Source of the DNA: an uncultured Alistipes sp.
GTDB lineage: Bacteria > Bacteroidota > Bacteroidia > Bacteroidales > Rikenellaceae
Length of the DNA stretch: 64,000 nucleotides
Assembly: GCA_900544265.1 (NCBI GenBank)
Contig: UQUQ01000009.1
Location: forward strand, 1 to 64,000
Direction of reading: 5' to 3'
The position numbers were made by a program, and so were the translations under genes. This document shows positions 32,040 to 42,887 of the stretch, piece by piece. How positions within the stretch are numbered: position 1 is the stretch's first letter; every line of letters starts with the position of its first letter. The notes below the pieces were generated by a model. That model saw only the letters and a list, made by a program, of their open reading frames with translations, searched no databases and had not been told where the DNA came from.

Positions 32040-34001
32040 ATGATTAAAATCACTTTTCCCGACGGCTCCGTCAAGGAGTTTGAAAAGGGGACAACTGCGT
32101 ACCGGATCGCGGAGAGCATCAGCCCTCGTTTAGCTGCTGACTCGCTGGCTGCTTCGGTAAACGGCGCAACCGTCGACATGATGCGCCCGATCGAGGAGGA
32201 TGCTTCGGTCAAATTCTACAAATGGGACGACGAGGAGGGCAAGCACGCCTTCTGGCACACGTCGTCGCACCTGCTAGCCGAGGCGCTCGAAGCGCTCTAC
32301 CCGGGCATCAAGTTCGGCATCGGCCCGGCCATCGAGAACGGCTTCTACTACGACGTCGACTCGCCCGTGCCCATCACGGAGGCCGACCTGCCGAAGATCG
32401 AGCAGAAGATGCAGGAGCTTGCCCGCAACAAGGAGCCGCTCGTGCGCCGCGAGGTGCCGAAGGCCGAGGCGCTGGCCACCTTCACCGAGAAGGGCGACCA
32501 GTACAAGGTCGAGCTGATCACGGACCTGGCCGACGGCACGATTTCGTTCTACACCAACGGTGCGTTCACGGACCTCTGCCGCGGACCGCACATTCCCAAT
32601 ACGGGCTACATCAAGGCCGTGAAGCTGACGTCGGTGGCCGGAGCCTACTGGCGGGGCAACGAGAAGAACAAGATGCTCACGCGCATCTACGGCATCTCGT
32701 TCCCCAAGAAGTCGATGCTCGACGAGTACCTCCAGATGATGGAGGAGGCCAAGAAGCGCGACCACCGCAAGCTGGGCAAGGACCTCGAGCTGTTCACCTT
32801 CTCGCAGCGCGTGGGCCCCGGACTGCCGCTCTGGCTGCCGAAGGGTGCCGCCCTGCGCGACCGGCTCGAGCAGTTCCTGCGCAACGTGCAGAAGGAGTAC
32901 GGCTACCAGCAGGTCATCACCCCGCACATCGGCAACAAGGAGCTCTACGTCACCTCGGGCCACTACGCCAAGTACGGCAAGGACTCGTTCCAGCCGATCC
33001 ACACCCCGATCGAGGGCGAGGAGTACCTGCTCAAGCCGATGAACTGCCCGCACCACTGCGAGATCTACCGCTCGAAGCCCCGTTCGTACAAGGAGCTGCC
33101 GGTGCGTCTGGCCGAGTTCGGCACGGTCTACCGCTACGAGCAGTCGGGCGAGCTCCACGGACTGACGCGCGTGCGCGGCTTCACGCAGGACGATGCCCAC
33201 ATCTTCGTGCGTCCGGACCAGCTGCTCGAGGAGTTCGAGCGCGTGATCGACATCGTGCTCTACATCTTCAAGACGCTGAAGTTCGACAGCTACACGGCAC
33301 AGATTTCGCTGCGTGACCCCAACAACAGGGAGAAGTACATCGGTTCGGACGAGAACTGGGAGAAGGCCGAGTCGGCGATCATGCAGGCCGCCAAGGAGAA
33401 GGGCCTCACGACCGTCGTCGAGTACGGCGAGGCGGCCTTCTACGGCCCGAAGCTGGACTTCATGGTCAAGGACGCCATCGGCCGCAAGTGGCAGCTGGGC
33501 ACCATCCAGGTGGACTACAACCTGCCCGAGCGCTTCGACCTCACCTACAAGGGCGCCGACGACAAGCTCCACCGCCCGATCATGATCCACCGCGCGCCGT
33601 TCGGCTCGATGGAGCGCTTCGTGGCCGTGCTGCTCGAGCACACGGGAGGCAAGTTCCCGCTGTGGCTCTCGCCCCAGCAGGTCGTCGTGCTCCCCATCTC
33701 GGAGAAGTTCAACGACTACGCCCACAAGGTGTCGGACTACCTCAACAGCTTCGACGTGCGCAGCGAGGTGGATGACCGCAACGAGAAGATCGGCCGCAAG
33801 ATCCGCGACAACGAGCTCAAGCGCATCCCCTACCTGCTGATCGTCGGCGAGAAGGAGGAGGCCGAGAACCTCGTGTCGGTCCGCGCACAGGGCGAGGGCG
33901 ACAAGGGCCAGATGACGACGGAGGCCTTCCGCGACCTGATCCTCGGACTGGTCAAGCAGGAGGTCGAAGCCAACCGGCTGAAGGGTCCCGCAAGCAGGTA
34001 A
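32040..34001 (+). CDS. thrS: Threonyl-tRNA synthetase
   Basis: 653 aa. An N-terminal TGS domain is followed by the editing domain ([17 protein letters not shown], with [10 protein letters not shown]). The class II core has [13 protein letters not shown] carrying the zinc Cys, then [21 protein letters not shown] and [12 protein letters not shown]. The anticodon-binding domain starts at [16 protein letters not shown]. It precedes infC, the widespread thrS-infC arrangement. A 12-bp hairpin without a T-run separates the two. Confidence 0.97.
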   Translation: MIKITFPDGSVKEFEKGTTAYRIAESISPRLAADSLAASVNGATVDMMRPIEEDASVKFYKWDDEEGKHAFWHTSSHLLAEALEALYPGIKFGIGPAIENGFYYDVDSPVPITEADLPKIEQKMQELARNKEPLVRREVPKAEALATFTEKGDQYKVELITDLADGTISFYTNGAFTDLCRGPHIPNTGYIKAVKLTSVAGAYWRGNEKNKMLTRIYGISFPKKSMLDEYLQMMEEAKKRDHRKLGKDLELFTFSQRVGPGLPLWLPKGAALRDRLEQFLRNVQKEYGYQQVITPHIGNKELYVTSGHYAKYGKDSFQPIHTPIEGEEYLLKPMNCPHHCEIYRSKPRSYKELPVRLAEFGTVYRYEQSGELHGLTRVRGFTQDDAHIFVRPDQLLEEFERVIDIVLYIFKTLKFDSYTAQISLRDPNNREKYIGSDENWEKAESAIMQAAKEKGLTTVVEYGEAAFYGPKLDFMVKDAIGRKWQLGTIQVDYNLPERFDLTYKGADDKLHRPIMIHRAPFGSMERFVAVLLEHTGGKFPLWLSPQQVVVLPISEKFNDYAHKVSDYLNSFDVRSEVDDRNEKIGRKIRDNELKRIPYLLIVGEKEEAENLVSVRAQGEGDKGQMTTEAFRDLILGLVKQEVEANRLKGPASR

Positions 34002-34024
34002 CCAACCGCATGCCGCCACCGAAG

Positions 34025-34052
34025 GGAGCCTCTTCGTCCGCGAAGAGGCTCC
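34025..34052 (+). promoter_or_regulatory. Perfect 12-bp hairpin between thrS and infC
   Basis: GGAGCCTCTTCG-TCCG-CGAAGAGGCTCC has no T-tract after it. It may slow polymerase, mark a processing site or protect the thrS transcript end while letting infC be read. Confidence 0.55.
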
Positions 34053-34106
34053 GGCGGATGGCGGAAAGGCAAAGAAAAAATAATAACCACTTAACACACA
34101 ACAACT

Positions 34107-34727
34107 ATCGCAGCACCGAAACCATTCCCGCCGAGGCCGTTCAACCCCGGGAATAACCGGCCGAAACCCGCAGCCGGCACCAACAACCGCACAGGCCACC
34201 GGCCGCCCGAAAAGGAGAACCCGCACCGCATCAACGAGCAGATCACGGCTCCCGAGGTGCGCGTCGTGGGCGACAACATCCCCGAGACGAAGGTCATGCC
34301 GATCCGCGAGGCCCTGCGTCTGGCCGACGAAATGGAGCTCGACCTGGTCGAGATCTCGCCGAAGGCCGATCCGCCCGTCTGCCGCATCATCGACTACCAG
34401 AAGTTCCTCTATCAGCAGAAGAAGAAGGCCAAGGAGCTGAAGGCCAACCAGGCGAAGGTCACCGTGAAGGAGATCCGTTTCGGACCCCAGACCGACGACC
34501 ACGACTACAACTTCAAGCTCAAGCACGCCATGAACTTCCTGAAGGAGGGGTCGAAGGTCAAGGCCTACGTCTTCTTCCGCGGACGTTCGATCGTCTTCAA
34601 GGAGCAGGGCGAAATCCTGCTGCTGCGCTTCGCCACCGATCTGGAGGAGGTTGCCAAAGTGGAGATGATGCCCAAGCTCGAAGGCAAGAAGATGAACATG
34701 ATGCTCGCGCCCAAGAGCAAGAAATAG
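34107..34727 (+). CDS. infC: Translation initiation factor IF-3, read from a non-canonical AUC start
   Basis: 206 aa if started at ATC 34107-34109. The conserved IF-3 N-domain ([18 protein letters not shown]) lies upstream of the first ATG or GTG that would keep the domain whole. The frame reaches an in-frame TAA at 34092 with no ATG, GTG or TTG between. The ATC at 34107 gives [18 protein letters not shown], a basic disordered N-terminus like other Bacteroidetes IF-3. AUU/AUC starts are a known feature of infC and allow autoregulation, since IF-3 rejects them. The C-domain ([37 protein letters not shown]) is intact. rpmI and rplT, often next, are not downstream. Confidence 0.9.
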   Translation: MAAPKPFPPRPFNPGNNRPKPAAGTNNRTGHRPPEKENPHRINEQITAPEVRVVGDNIPETKVMPIREALRLADEMELDLVEISPKADPPVCRIIDYQKFLYQQKKKAKELKANQAKVTVKEIRFGPQTDDHDYNFKLKHAMNFLKEGSKVKAYVFFRGRSIVFKEQGEILLLRFATDLEEVAKVEMMPKLEGKKMNMMLAPKSKK

Positions 34728-34903
34728 GCGCGTTGCAGGAGAGGAGGGGCCGCCGAAGAAGCCGAAAGGGCGACCGACAGGCCGACGAGGCGTGCAGACA
34801 AGTACACGGCAGGGCCTGTACCGCAAAAGCCACTGGGGCATGCCGACCATATACCGCAGGTCCTGTACAGCCCGCTCTCCCGCAACCGACAGGCAGAAGC
34901 CGA

Positions 34904-34945
34904 ACGGCAACCGTTGGATGGATCACACCATCCGGCGGTTGCCGT
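34904..34945 (+). terminator. Long hairpin downstream of infC
   Basis: ACGGCAACCG (34904-34913) pairs with CGGTTGCCGT (34936-34945), and inside it GGATGG pairs with CCATCC. It is followed by TTTGCG. It probably ends the infC transcript. Confidence 0.6.
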
Positions 34946-34972
34946 TTGCGTGCGGGCCCCGACCGATACCGG

Positions 34973-35074
34973 ACGGACACGAACGAACACGAACGGACAC
35001 GGGCGAAGCGCCGAACCGCGCCGAATAACGCCGGCCGCCGCCAGTCAACGCCGCACCGCACCGAATAACGCCGG
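34973..35074. repeat. Short tandem and direct repeats in the infC-luxE gap
   Basis: Three 10-base units of the type GGACACGAAC run from about 34974 to 35002, and CCGAATAACGCCGG occurs exactly at 35021-35034 and 35061-35074. The rest of the 34728-35162 gap holds the hairpin at 34904 and the -7 box at 35150; no gene is seen. Confidence 0.5.
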
Positions 35075-35149
35075 ACAACGGGGCAGGGCCACCCGGACGA
35101 AAACCCGAAGATTCGCGGCGCCGGGCTGGAAAATCTCTCCGTTTTTTCA

Positions 35150-35157
35150 TACCTTTG
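35150..35157 (+). promoter_or_regulatory. -7 box of the LuxE-like gene, predicting a leaderless mRNA
   Basis: TACCTTTG ends 5 bases before the ATG at 35163. Confidence 0.5.
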
Positions 35158-35162
35158 CGAAG

Positions 35163-36137
35163 ATGATCTCCACGGACGACATATTCCGCCTGTCGGCAGG
35201 CGACGAGGCGGCCTTCGAGGCTGCGGCACTGGAGCTGTTCCGCTACCAGGCTGCGGCCTGCCCACCCTACCGCGACTACCTGCGCCTGATCGGCGTGCAG
35301 CCCGATGCGGTCCGCACGCTGCGGGACATCCCGTTCCTGCCCATCGCGCTCTTCAAGAGCCACGACGTCTACTGCTGCGGCGACACGCCCCCCGAGGCGG
35401 TCTTCACGTCGAGCGCCACGACGGGCATGACCTCGTCGCGCCATCCGATGCGCTCGCTGGCGCTCTACGAGCAGGCCTTCCGCGGCGCCTTCCGCACCTT
35501 CTACGGCGACCCGGCCCGCTGGAGCCTCTACGCCCTGCTGCCCAACTACCTGCGGCGCAAGGGGTCGTCGCTCGTCTACATGGCCGACCGGCTGATCGCC
35601 GATTGCGGCTCGGGCGGCTTCTATCTGGACGACTACGACGCCCTGCTGCGCGACATGGCGCACGACCCGAAGCCCAAAATCCTGCTGGGCGTGAGCTATG
35701 CGCTCTGGGACCTGGCCGAGCGCTACGCCCCGAAGCTGCGCGACACGGTCGTCATGGAGACCGGCGGCATGAAGGGCTACCGCGAGGAGCTGCCCAAGGC
35801 GGCCTTCCACAAGATTCTCTGCGACGCCTTCGGCGTTGCGCAAATACACTCCGAATACGGCATGGCGGAGCTCACGTCGCAGGCCTACTCCGCGGGCGGC
35901 AACCGCTTCCGCTGTCCGGCCTGGATGCGGGTCGTGGCCCGCGACATCAACGACCCGTTCGACCTGCTGCCGCCCGGTGCGCGCGGCGGGCTGAACATCA
36001 TCGACCTGGCCAACGTCTACTCCTGCGCCTTCATCCAGACGCAGGATGCCGGCATCGTCGCTCCGGACGGCTCATTCGTCGTCGAGGGGCGCATCGACCA
36101 TGCCGAAATCCGGGGTTGCAACCTGCTGGTACAATAA
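35163..36137 (+). CDS. LuxE/PaaK-like adenylate-forming protein
   Basis: 324 aa. The region PFLPIALFKSHDVY followed by VFTSSATTGMTSSRHPM is the phosphate-binding loop of LuxE/PaaK-type acyl-adenylate enzymes. Later elements are LLGVSYALWDLAERYAP, METGGMKGYREELPK and HSEYGMAELTSQAY (the adenylate-forming A5-like motif), and the end GRIDHAEIRGCNLLVQ resembles the core hinge. It would activate a carboxylic acid as an adenylate or thioester; the substrate is unknown. It is followed after 2 bases by a CMP-sugar synthetase gene, and a GT42-like gene is next, so a role in modifying a glycan or lipid is plausible. Confidence 0.75.
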   Translation: MISTDDIFRLSAGDEAAFEAAALELFRYQAAACPPYRDYLRLIGVQPDAVRTLRDIPFLPIALFKSHDVYCCGDTPPEAVFTSSATTGMTSSRHPMRSLALYEQAFRGAFRTFYGDPARWSLYALLPNYLRRKGSSLVYMADRLIADCGSGGFYLDDYDALLRDMAHDPKPKILLGVSYALWDLAERYAPKLRDTVVMETGGMKGYREELPKAAFHKILCDAFGVAQIHSEYGMAELTSQAYSAGGNRFRCPAWMRVVARDINDPFDLLPPGARGGLNIIDLANVYSCAFIQTQDAGIVAPDGSFVVEGRIDHAEIRGCNLLVQ

Positions 36138-36139
36138 AC

Positions 36140-36793
36140 ATGAAAACCGTCGCTTTCGTCCCGATCCGCCTCAACAGCCAGCGCGTCGCGGGCAAGAACC
36201 TCCGGCTGTTGAGCGGCGAACCGCTGATGTGCCACATCCTGCAGACGCTCTGCCGCGTGCCGGAGATCGACCAGGTCTACGTCTTCTGCAGCGACGAATC
36301 GATCCGCCCGCTGCTGCCCGAGGGGGTGCGGTTCCTGCGCCGCGACGCCTCGCTCGACCGCGACGAGACGCTCGGACGCGAGATCTACGACGCCTTCACG
36401 CGCGAGGTCGACGCCGACCTCTACGTGCTGGCCCACGCCACGTCGCCCTTCATCCGCGCGGCGACGATCTCCGACGCCCTTCGGCGGGTCCGCTCGGGCG
36501 AGTACGACTCGGCCTTCAGCGCCGAGTGCATCCGCACCTTCGCCTGGTACGGGGGGCGGCCGCTCAACTACTCGCTCGACGCCATACCGCGCACGCAGAC
36601 CATCGAACCGGTCTACATCGAGACCAGCGCCTTCTTCATCTTCCCGCGCGAGTTGTGGTGCGGCCGCGGCCGCCGCATCGGCGACCGTCCGTGGATGGCC
36701 GTCGTGGACCGCATCGAGGGGCTGGACATCGACTACCCCGAGGATTTCGCCATGGCCGAGATCATCGCCGCCGGGCAGAGGCTCCCCCGCTGA
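36140..36793 (+). CDS. CMP-sugar cytidylyltransferase (NeuA/PseF-like)
   Basis: 217 aa. The nucleotidyltransferase signature FVPIRLNSQRVAGKNLRLLSG replaces the usual IPARxGSKRxxGKN of CMP-sialate synthetases. VYVFCSDESI, HATSPFIRAATISDAL and ETSAFFIFPREL follow, and DYPEDFAMAEII closes the fold. It would activate an acidic sugar such as a nonulosonic acid or Kdo-like sugar with CTP. The neighbour at 36955 looks like a CMP-sialic-acid-dependent transferase, supporting a nonulosonate. The substrate is an inference. It overlaps no gene and starts 2 bases after the LuxE-like stop. Confidence 0.8.
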   Translation: MKTVAFVPIRLNSQRVAGKNLRLLSGEPLMCHILQTLCRVPEIDQVYVFCSDESIRPLLPEGVRFLRRDASLDRDETLGREIYDAFTREVDADLYVLAHATSPFIRAATISDALRRVRSGEYDSAFSAECIRTFAWYGGRPLNYSLDAIPRTQTIEPVYIETSAFFIFPRELWCGRGRRIGDRPWMAVVDRIEGLDIDYPEDFAMAEIIAAGQRLPR

Positions 36794-36899
36794 TCCCCGC
36801 CGGGAAGGGGGAGGGCGAGCCGCAAATTCAGGAACCGGCTCTGCCCGAAGAGCAGGCCGCCGCTCCGGCAAGCGGCTCCGCACCGCCCGCATACGACAA

Positions 36900-36937
36900 G
36901 ACGGACCGACCCGCAGGGGTCGGTCCGTCCGTTTTTT
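36900..36937 (+). terminator. Terminator of the LuxE-cytidylyltransferase unit
   Basis: ACGGACCGACCC-GCAG-GGGTCGGTCCGT is followed by CCG and six T. Confidence 0.85.
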
Positions 36938-36954
36938 CTCCCGGGCACGGCAGG

Positions 36955-37851
36955 TCAGGGCTCCAGCTCCTCGGCGCCGCGCTCGTAGGCGTCGATGAGC
37001 GAGCCGCGCGTGCGGTTGATGATCCGCGCGCCGAGCGAGGCGGCATAGTCGCGCAGCACCTCGTGGCCGCGGAACAGCTCGGCCACCTCGGCCAGGTAGG
37101 AGGCCATCGTGTAGGGCACGGGCGGCACCTTCTGGAAGATGGGCTGCGGTGCGGCCGGGGCGCCGGTATCGTAGTAGTGACGGTCGAGGCGGCAGAGGCG
37201 GTTCCGTTCGTCGACGCAGAGCCCGTCGAGCAGCGTATGGTCGACGCCGTACAGCTCGAGCGTCCGGTAGCCCAGCAGCAGGGCAATGTATTCGCACACC
37301 TGCACCACCGTGCCGAAATTGGCGCTGCCCAGCCCGTGGCGGTAGAGCCAGAACTCCAGGCGCCGGAAGCCGCGGTAGCACTGCGTATGGAACGGGATGA
37401 TGCGGATATTTGGATTGGGCAGCGCGGCGCGGTAGTCGAACCGCTCGGGGTTGTAATACTGCACGTAGAGGTGCATGGGCCACGTCACCTTGCGGTCGAG
37501 CGTGCGGTAGAGTTCCGCCACGCGCTCGCGGTAGGCGCTGTCGCGGAAAAACATCGGGTCGGAAAGGACGTAATAGGCCGGGCGGACAATCTCGAAACGC
37601 TCGTCGAGGGCAAAGTAGTTCACCGCCATGAAGTCGTGCGTCTCGTACTCGCGCCGCGCGATGAGCCGCGGCAGGTCGTCGGCCAGCGAGGGACCGTTGC
37701 CGAGGATCACGACCCCCGGTTTGGGTTTCCCGACCGTCCCGGCACGCCCGACGTAGTTGCGGAAGTTCTCCTTGACGGCCATCACGGCGAAGTAGAGCGC
37801 CGTGTCGAACGTGTCGCGGATCAGACGGATGGCTTTTTCGGAGAGGGTCAT
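36955..37851 (-). CDS. GT42 (CstI/CstII sialyltransferase)-like protein
   Basis: 298 aa. By eye it follows the CstII order: VVILGNGPSLADDL (nucleotide-site Asn), DFMAVNYFALDERF (second Asn), YYVLSDPMFF, then GTVVQVCEYIALLLGYRTLELYG and DRHYYDTG, where CstII has NSHYIGHS with its catalytic His, and a C-terminal LGARIINRTRGSLIDAYER. GT42 enzymes move sialic acid from CMP-Neu5Ac to surface glycans. A CMP-sugar synthetase gene is its convergent neighbour. Remote relatives such as DUF115 proteins share NGPSL, so the exact family is uncertain. The ATG at 37851 was chosen because the -7 box (TACATTTG, 37880-37873) lies just upstream. Confidence 0.7.
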   Translation of the reverse strand: MTLSEKAIRLIRDTFDTALYFAVMAVKENFRNYVGRAGTVGKPKPGVVILGNGPSLADDLPRLIARREYETHDFMAVNYFALDERFEIVRPAYYVLSDPMFFRDSAYRERVAELYRTLDRKVTWPMHLYVQYYNPERFDYRAALPNPNIRIIPFHTQCYRGFRRLEFWLYRHGLGSANFGTVVQVCEYIALLLGYRTLELYGVDHTLLDGLCVDERNRLCRLDRHYYDTGAPAAPQPIFQKVPPVPYTMASYLAEVAELFRGHEVLRDYAASLGARIINRTRGSLIDAYERGAEELEP

Positions 37852-37872
37852 GGCATGCCGGCTTTTGATTTG

Positions 37873-37900
37873 CAAATGTAGCAAAAGATCGGTATCTTCG
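37873..37900. promoter_or_regulatory. Divergent -7 boxes for the GT42-like and GT2 genes
   Basis: The minus strand has TACATTTG (37880-37873), 21 bases before the ATG at 37851. The plus strand has TATCTTCG (37893-37900), 22 bases before the ATG at 37923. Confidence 0.5.
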
Positions 37901-37922
37901 CAATAAATCAGCATACGCAGGC

Positions 37923-38852
37923 ATGGCTTCTCCCACCATTTCGGTCATCATCCCCCTCTACAACAAGGAGCGCGAAATCGAAGGCACCATCCGCTCGGTG
38001 CTCGCGCAGCGGTTGCAGCCGCTGGAGATCGTCGTCGTGGACGACGGATCGACCGACCGCAGCGCCGCACTCGTCGAGGCGATCCCCTCGCCGCTCATCC
38101 GCCTCGTCCGGCAGCCCAACGCCGGGGAGTGCGCGGCCCGCAACCGGGCCATCGCCGAGTCGCGGGGCGAGCTCCTCGCGCTGCTCGACGCCGACGACGA
38201 GTGGGAGGAGGGCTTTCTCGAGGAGGTGGCGGCACTCTACCGCGAATTTCCCGGCTGCGGCATCTACTCCACGGCCTTCCGCGTCGTGAGCCACGACGGC
38301 ATCTTCCCCGCGCCGACCCCGACGCGGCGGGGCATCGTCGACAACTTCTTCCGCGACTCGGCGCACCGCTACGTCTCGATCCCCTCGGCCAGCGCCATTC
38401 CCCGCGAGGTCATCGACCGCGTGGGCGGCTTCCCCGACGGGATGAAGATGGGCGGCGACCTCTACATGTGGATCAAGATCGCCCGCCGCTATCCGGTCTG
38501 CTTCTCGCCGCAGCCCCTGTGCCGCTACTCGAAGGTGGCATCGAACCGCTCGGCCTCGACCTACACCCCCGAGCGCACCGTCTACTCGTTCGAGGAGCTC
38601 TACGACCCCGCGGCCCCCGACGACGAGCGGGAGTTCATCGCCCGCGCGGCACTGGGCAAGGCGCTGGTCCTCTCGGCCAAGGGCGGCACCGAGGAGGCCG
38701 CACACGCCATCCGGACCTTCTCCTTCACGAAGGTCTACCGCCGCACGCTTTGGAAGGCCCGCGTCATCAACGCCCTGCCGGTGCGGTGGCGCGGCCCGCT
38801 GCTCGACCTCTACAACGCCCTGGCGTGGCGCATCGCCCGCAAGGGACTTTAG
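37923..38852 (+). CDS. Family 2 glycosyltransferase
   Basis: 309 aa. The GT-A fold signature is clear: SVIIPLYNKEREIEGTIRSV, VVVDDGSTDRS, LLALLDADDEWEEGFLEE (DxD-like acidic pair) and FPDGMKMGGDLYMWIKIARRY (ED-like region reading GGDLYMW). No membrane segment is evident, though the C-terminus is basic and amphipathic. It would add a sugar from a nucleotide donor to a surface polysaccharide or lipid. It is divergent from the GT42-like gene; the two are likely part of one glycan system. Confidence 0.88.
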   Translation: MASPTISVIIPLYNKEREIEGTIRSVLAQRLQPLEIVVVDDGSTDRSAALVEAIPSPLIRLVRQPNAGECAARNRAIAESRGELLALLDADDEWEEGFLEEVAALYREFPGCGIYSTAFRVVSHDGIFPAPTPTRRGIVDNFFRDSAHRYVSIPSASAIPREVIDRVGGFPDGMKMGGDLYMWIKIARRYPVCFSPQPLCRYSKVASNRSASTYTPERTVYSFEELYDPAAPDDEREFIARAALGKALVLSAKGGTEEAAHAIRTFSFTKVYRRTLWKARVINALPVRWRGPLLDLYNALAWRIARKGL

Positions 38853-38854
38853 AG

Positions 38855-38873
38855 AAGGTGAAAAGTAAAAAGT
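38855..38873. repeat. 19-bp interspersed repeat, copy 2
   Basis: This is the inverse complement of the 8789-8807 copy. It begins 3 bases after the GT2 stop codon. Confidence 0.6.
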
Positions 38874-39002
38874 GAGGGGCGTATGGCGGAGCGGCCCTGC
38901 AAAGCATCCGATACCTCATCCGACGATCACCCGGCCAGTATTCTGTACCCTGTCCGACAGTCCCCCGACCGGCATCCGGCAACACCTCTGCCGCTTACCG
39001 CC

Positions 39003-39088
39003 CCGCACAAAAAAGGGAGCCTCGCACAAAAAAAGGGAATCTCCGCACACAAAAAAAGGGAGCCTCCGGATTGAATCCGGAGGCTCCC
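39003..39088 (-). terminator. clpB terminator with tandemly repeated 3' half
   Basis: On the minus strand GGGAGCCTCCGGATT and its inverse (39088-39074 and 39072-39058) form a 15-bp stem followed by a T-run. The descending arm plus T-run (GAGGCTCCC then about seven T then GTGC) is then repeated twice more at about 20-base spacing, down to 39003. Confidence 0.75.
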
Positions 39089-39131
39089 CTCCTTTTCGCT
39101 GCGCCCGGCGCCGAAGCGTCGGCCGCATGGA

Positions 39132-41732
<2,601 letters not shown>

Positions 41733-41816
41733 ATCCGTGTTGTTTGTCGTTTGTTCGTGTTTCGACTCCAGGTGGAGCAAAAGGCCTGCCACACCTGCAA
41801 TCCGGACATTCCGACA

Positions 41817-41848
41817 CGAATATATCACATTTTGTCACAAATTGTCAC
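41817..41848 (-). promoter_or_regulatory. clpB promoter region with paired TTGTCAC repeats
   Basis: The minus strand carries TATATTCG (41824-41817) as a -7-like box. Upstream of it TTGTCAC occurs at 41832-41838 and 41842-41848 (plus-strand reading), exactly 10 bases apart, so both face the same side of the helix. A stress regulator site is inferred. Confidence 0.4.
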
Positions 41849-41978
41849 TCCACAGCTGACACATCGCGCCAAAAAGGCAGAAAAAAGGGGAGCCGAAGAT
41901 CCCCGTACCCGCTGCGGGCACCGCGCCAACGTGCCGGCCGGCAAAATGCCGCGGACGGCCCGGCCCCTGCGGATCGGA

Positions 41979-42404
41979 TCAGTTGCCGCGATAGGTCGAA
42001 TAGCCGTTCGCCGACATGGTGATCGGAATGTGGTAGTGGCCGTCCCCCTCGATGCGGAAGGTCACCTCCACATAGGGATAGATCGAGCGGAGCCCCTGCG
42101 CCGCAAAGTAGGGCTCGGTCTCGAAACGCAGCCTGTAGAGGCCGTCGTTCGCCCCTAGCGCACCGTGGGGCAGCAGGTCGGCGATCCGGCCGTTGGCATC
42201 CGTGCGCCGCTCGGCCACGACGCGCCAGCTGCCGTCGGGCTCCTGCGCACGAAGCGTCACCGCCACACCGGGCGCCGGCGCGCCCTGCGAGAGGTCCAGC
42301 ATGTGGGTGCTCAACTGAAAGGTGCCGGGCTCGCGGGCCTCCGTCCTTCCGACAAGGAGCAATGCAAGGAGCACAAGGGCTCCGGTCATCATCCGTTTTT
42401 TCAT
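41979..42404 (-). CDS. Exported transthyretin-like / 5-hydroxyisourate hydrolase-like protein
   Basis: 141 aa. MKKRMMTGALVLLALLLVGRTEA is a signal peptide, so the protein is likely periplasmic. The mature part follows 5-hydroxyisourate hydrolase: FQLSTHMLDLSQGAPAPGVAV at the N-terminus (catalytic His), an arginine in RLRFETEPYF, and HYHIPITMSANGYSTYRGN at the C-terminus, where the family tetrapeptide YRGS reads YRGN. HIUase acts after urate oxidase in purine breakdown, but no urate or allantoin gene is visible nearby. A purine role therefore remains open. Confidence 0.85.
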   Translation of the reverse strand: MKKRMMTGALVLLALLLVGRTEAREPGTFQLSTHMLDLSQGAPAPGVAVTLRAQEPDGSWRVVAERRTDANGRIADLLPHGALGANDGLYRLRFETEPYFAAQGLRSIYPYVEVTFRIEGDGHYHIPITMSANGYSTYRGN

Positions 42405-42887
42405 GATACGAATCGTTTGAAGGTTCGACAATCGGAGAACCGCACCCCGACCGGGTCCGTGCGCGCAACGTCCCGGACGGCATCGGTTCTCCGCGCTAAA
42501 ATAGGCATAAAATTCATATAACCTGCTTTCAAACAGGAAAAAGTCCGGGTCGCTGTTCCGGCCCGGTTCAGGCAGGTCGAGCTGCCGGGCGGGAAGGCGC
42601 GATAAGGGGCCCAATTCGGTCATATTCCGCTTTTTTCTGTTCATTTTTTCGTTATTCCTGACAAAATGGATATCTTTGCAGCGTCAGAACGATTCCACCA
42701 CCGGGAACAGGGACACGAACCCGTGTTCCACCGCCCACGCCACCGAAAAGTGACCTGAAAAATACAGGACGGAAAGACGACCGGCATCCTCACCGGGACC
42801 TTCGCAGCGACGGGTCCGGCAAGACGCCGCAGCCGACACGACCGGCATCGCGTGGAACCGAAAACGGACCCGGAATAACACGCTCAC
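42405..42887. other. Non-coding gap with promoter and long structured leader for the TupA-like gene
   Basis: TATCTTTG at 42671-42678 predicts a leader of about 200 bases before the ATG at 42888. The leader contains a hairpin in which GGAACAGGG (about 42703) pairs with CCCGTGTTCC (about 42719) with one bulge. The stretch 42405-42660 has no gene or clear signal. Confidence 0.45.

Noticed and set aside
39003..39067. CRISPR-like array in the clpB-GT2 gap
   Set aside because: The repeats are 20 bases with no spacers of constant length and are explained as duplicated terminator halves; no cas genes are present.
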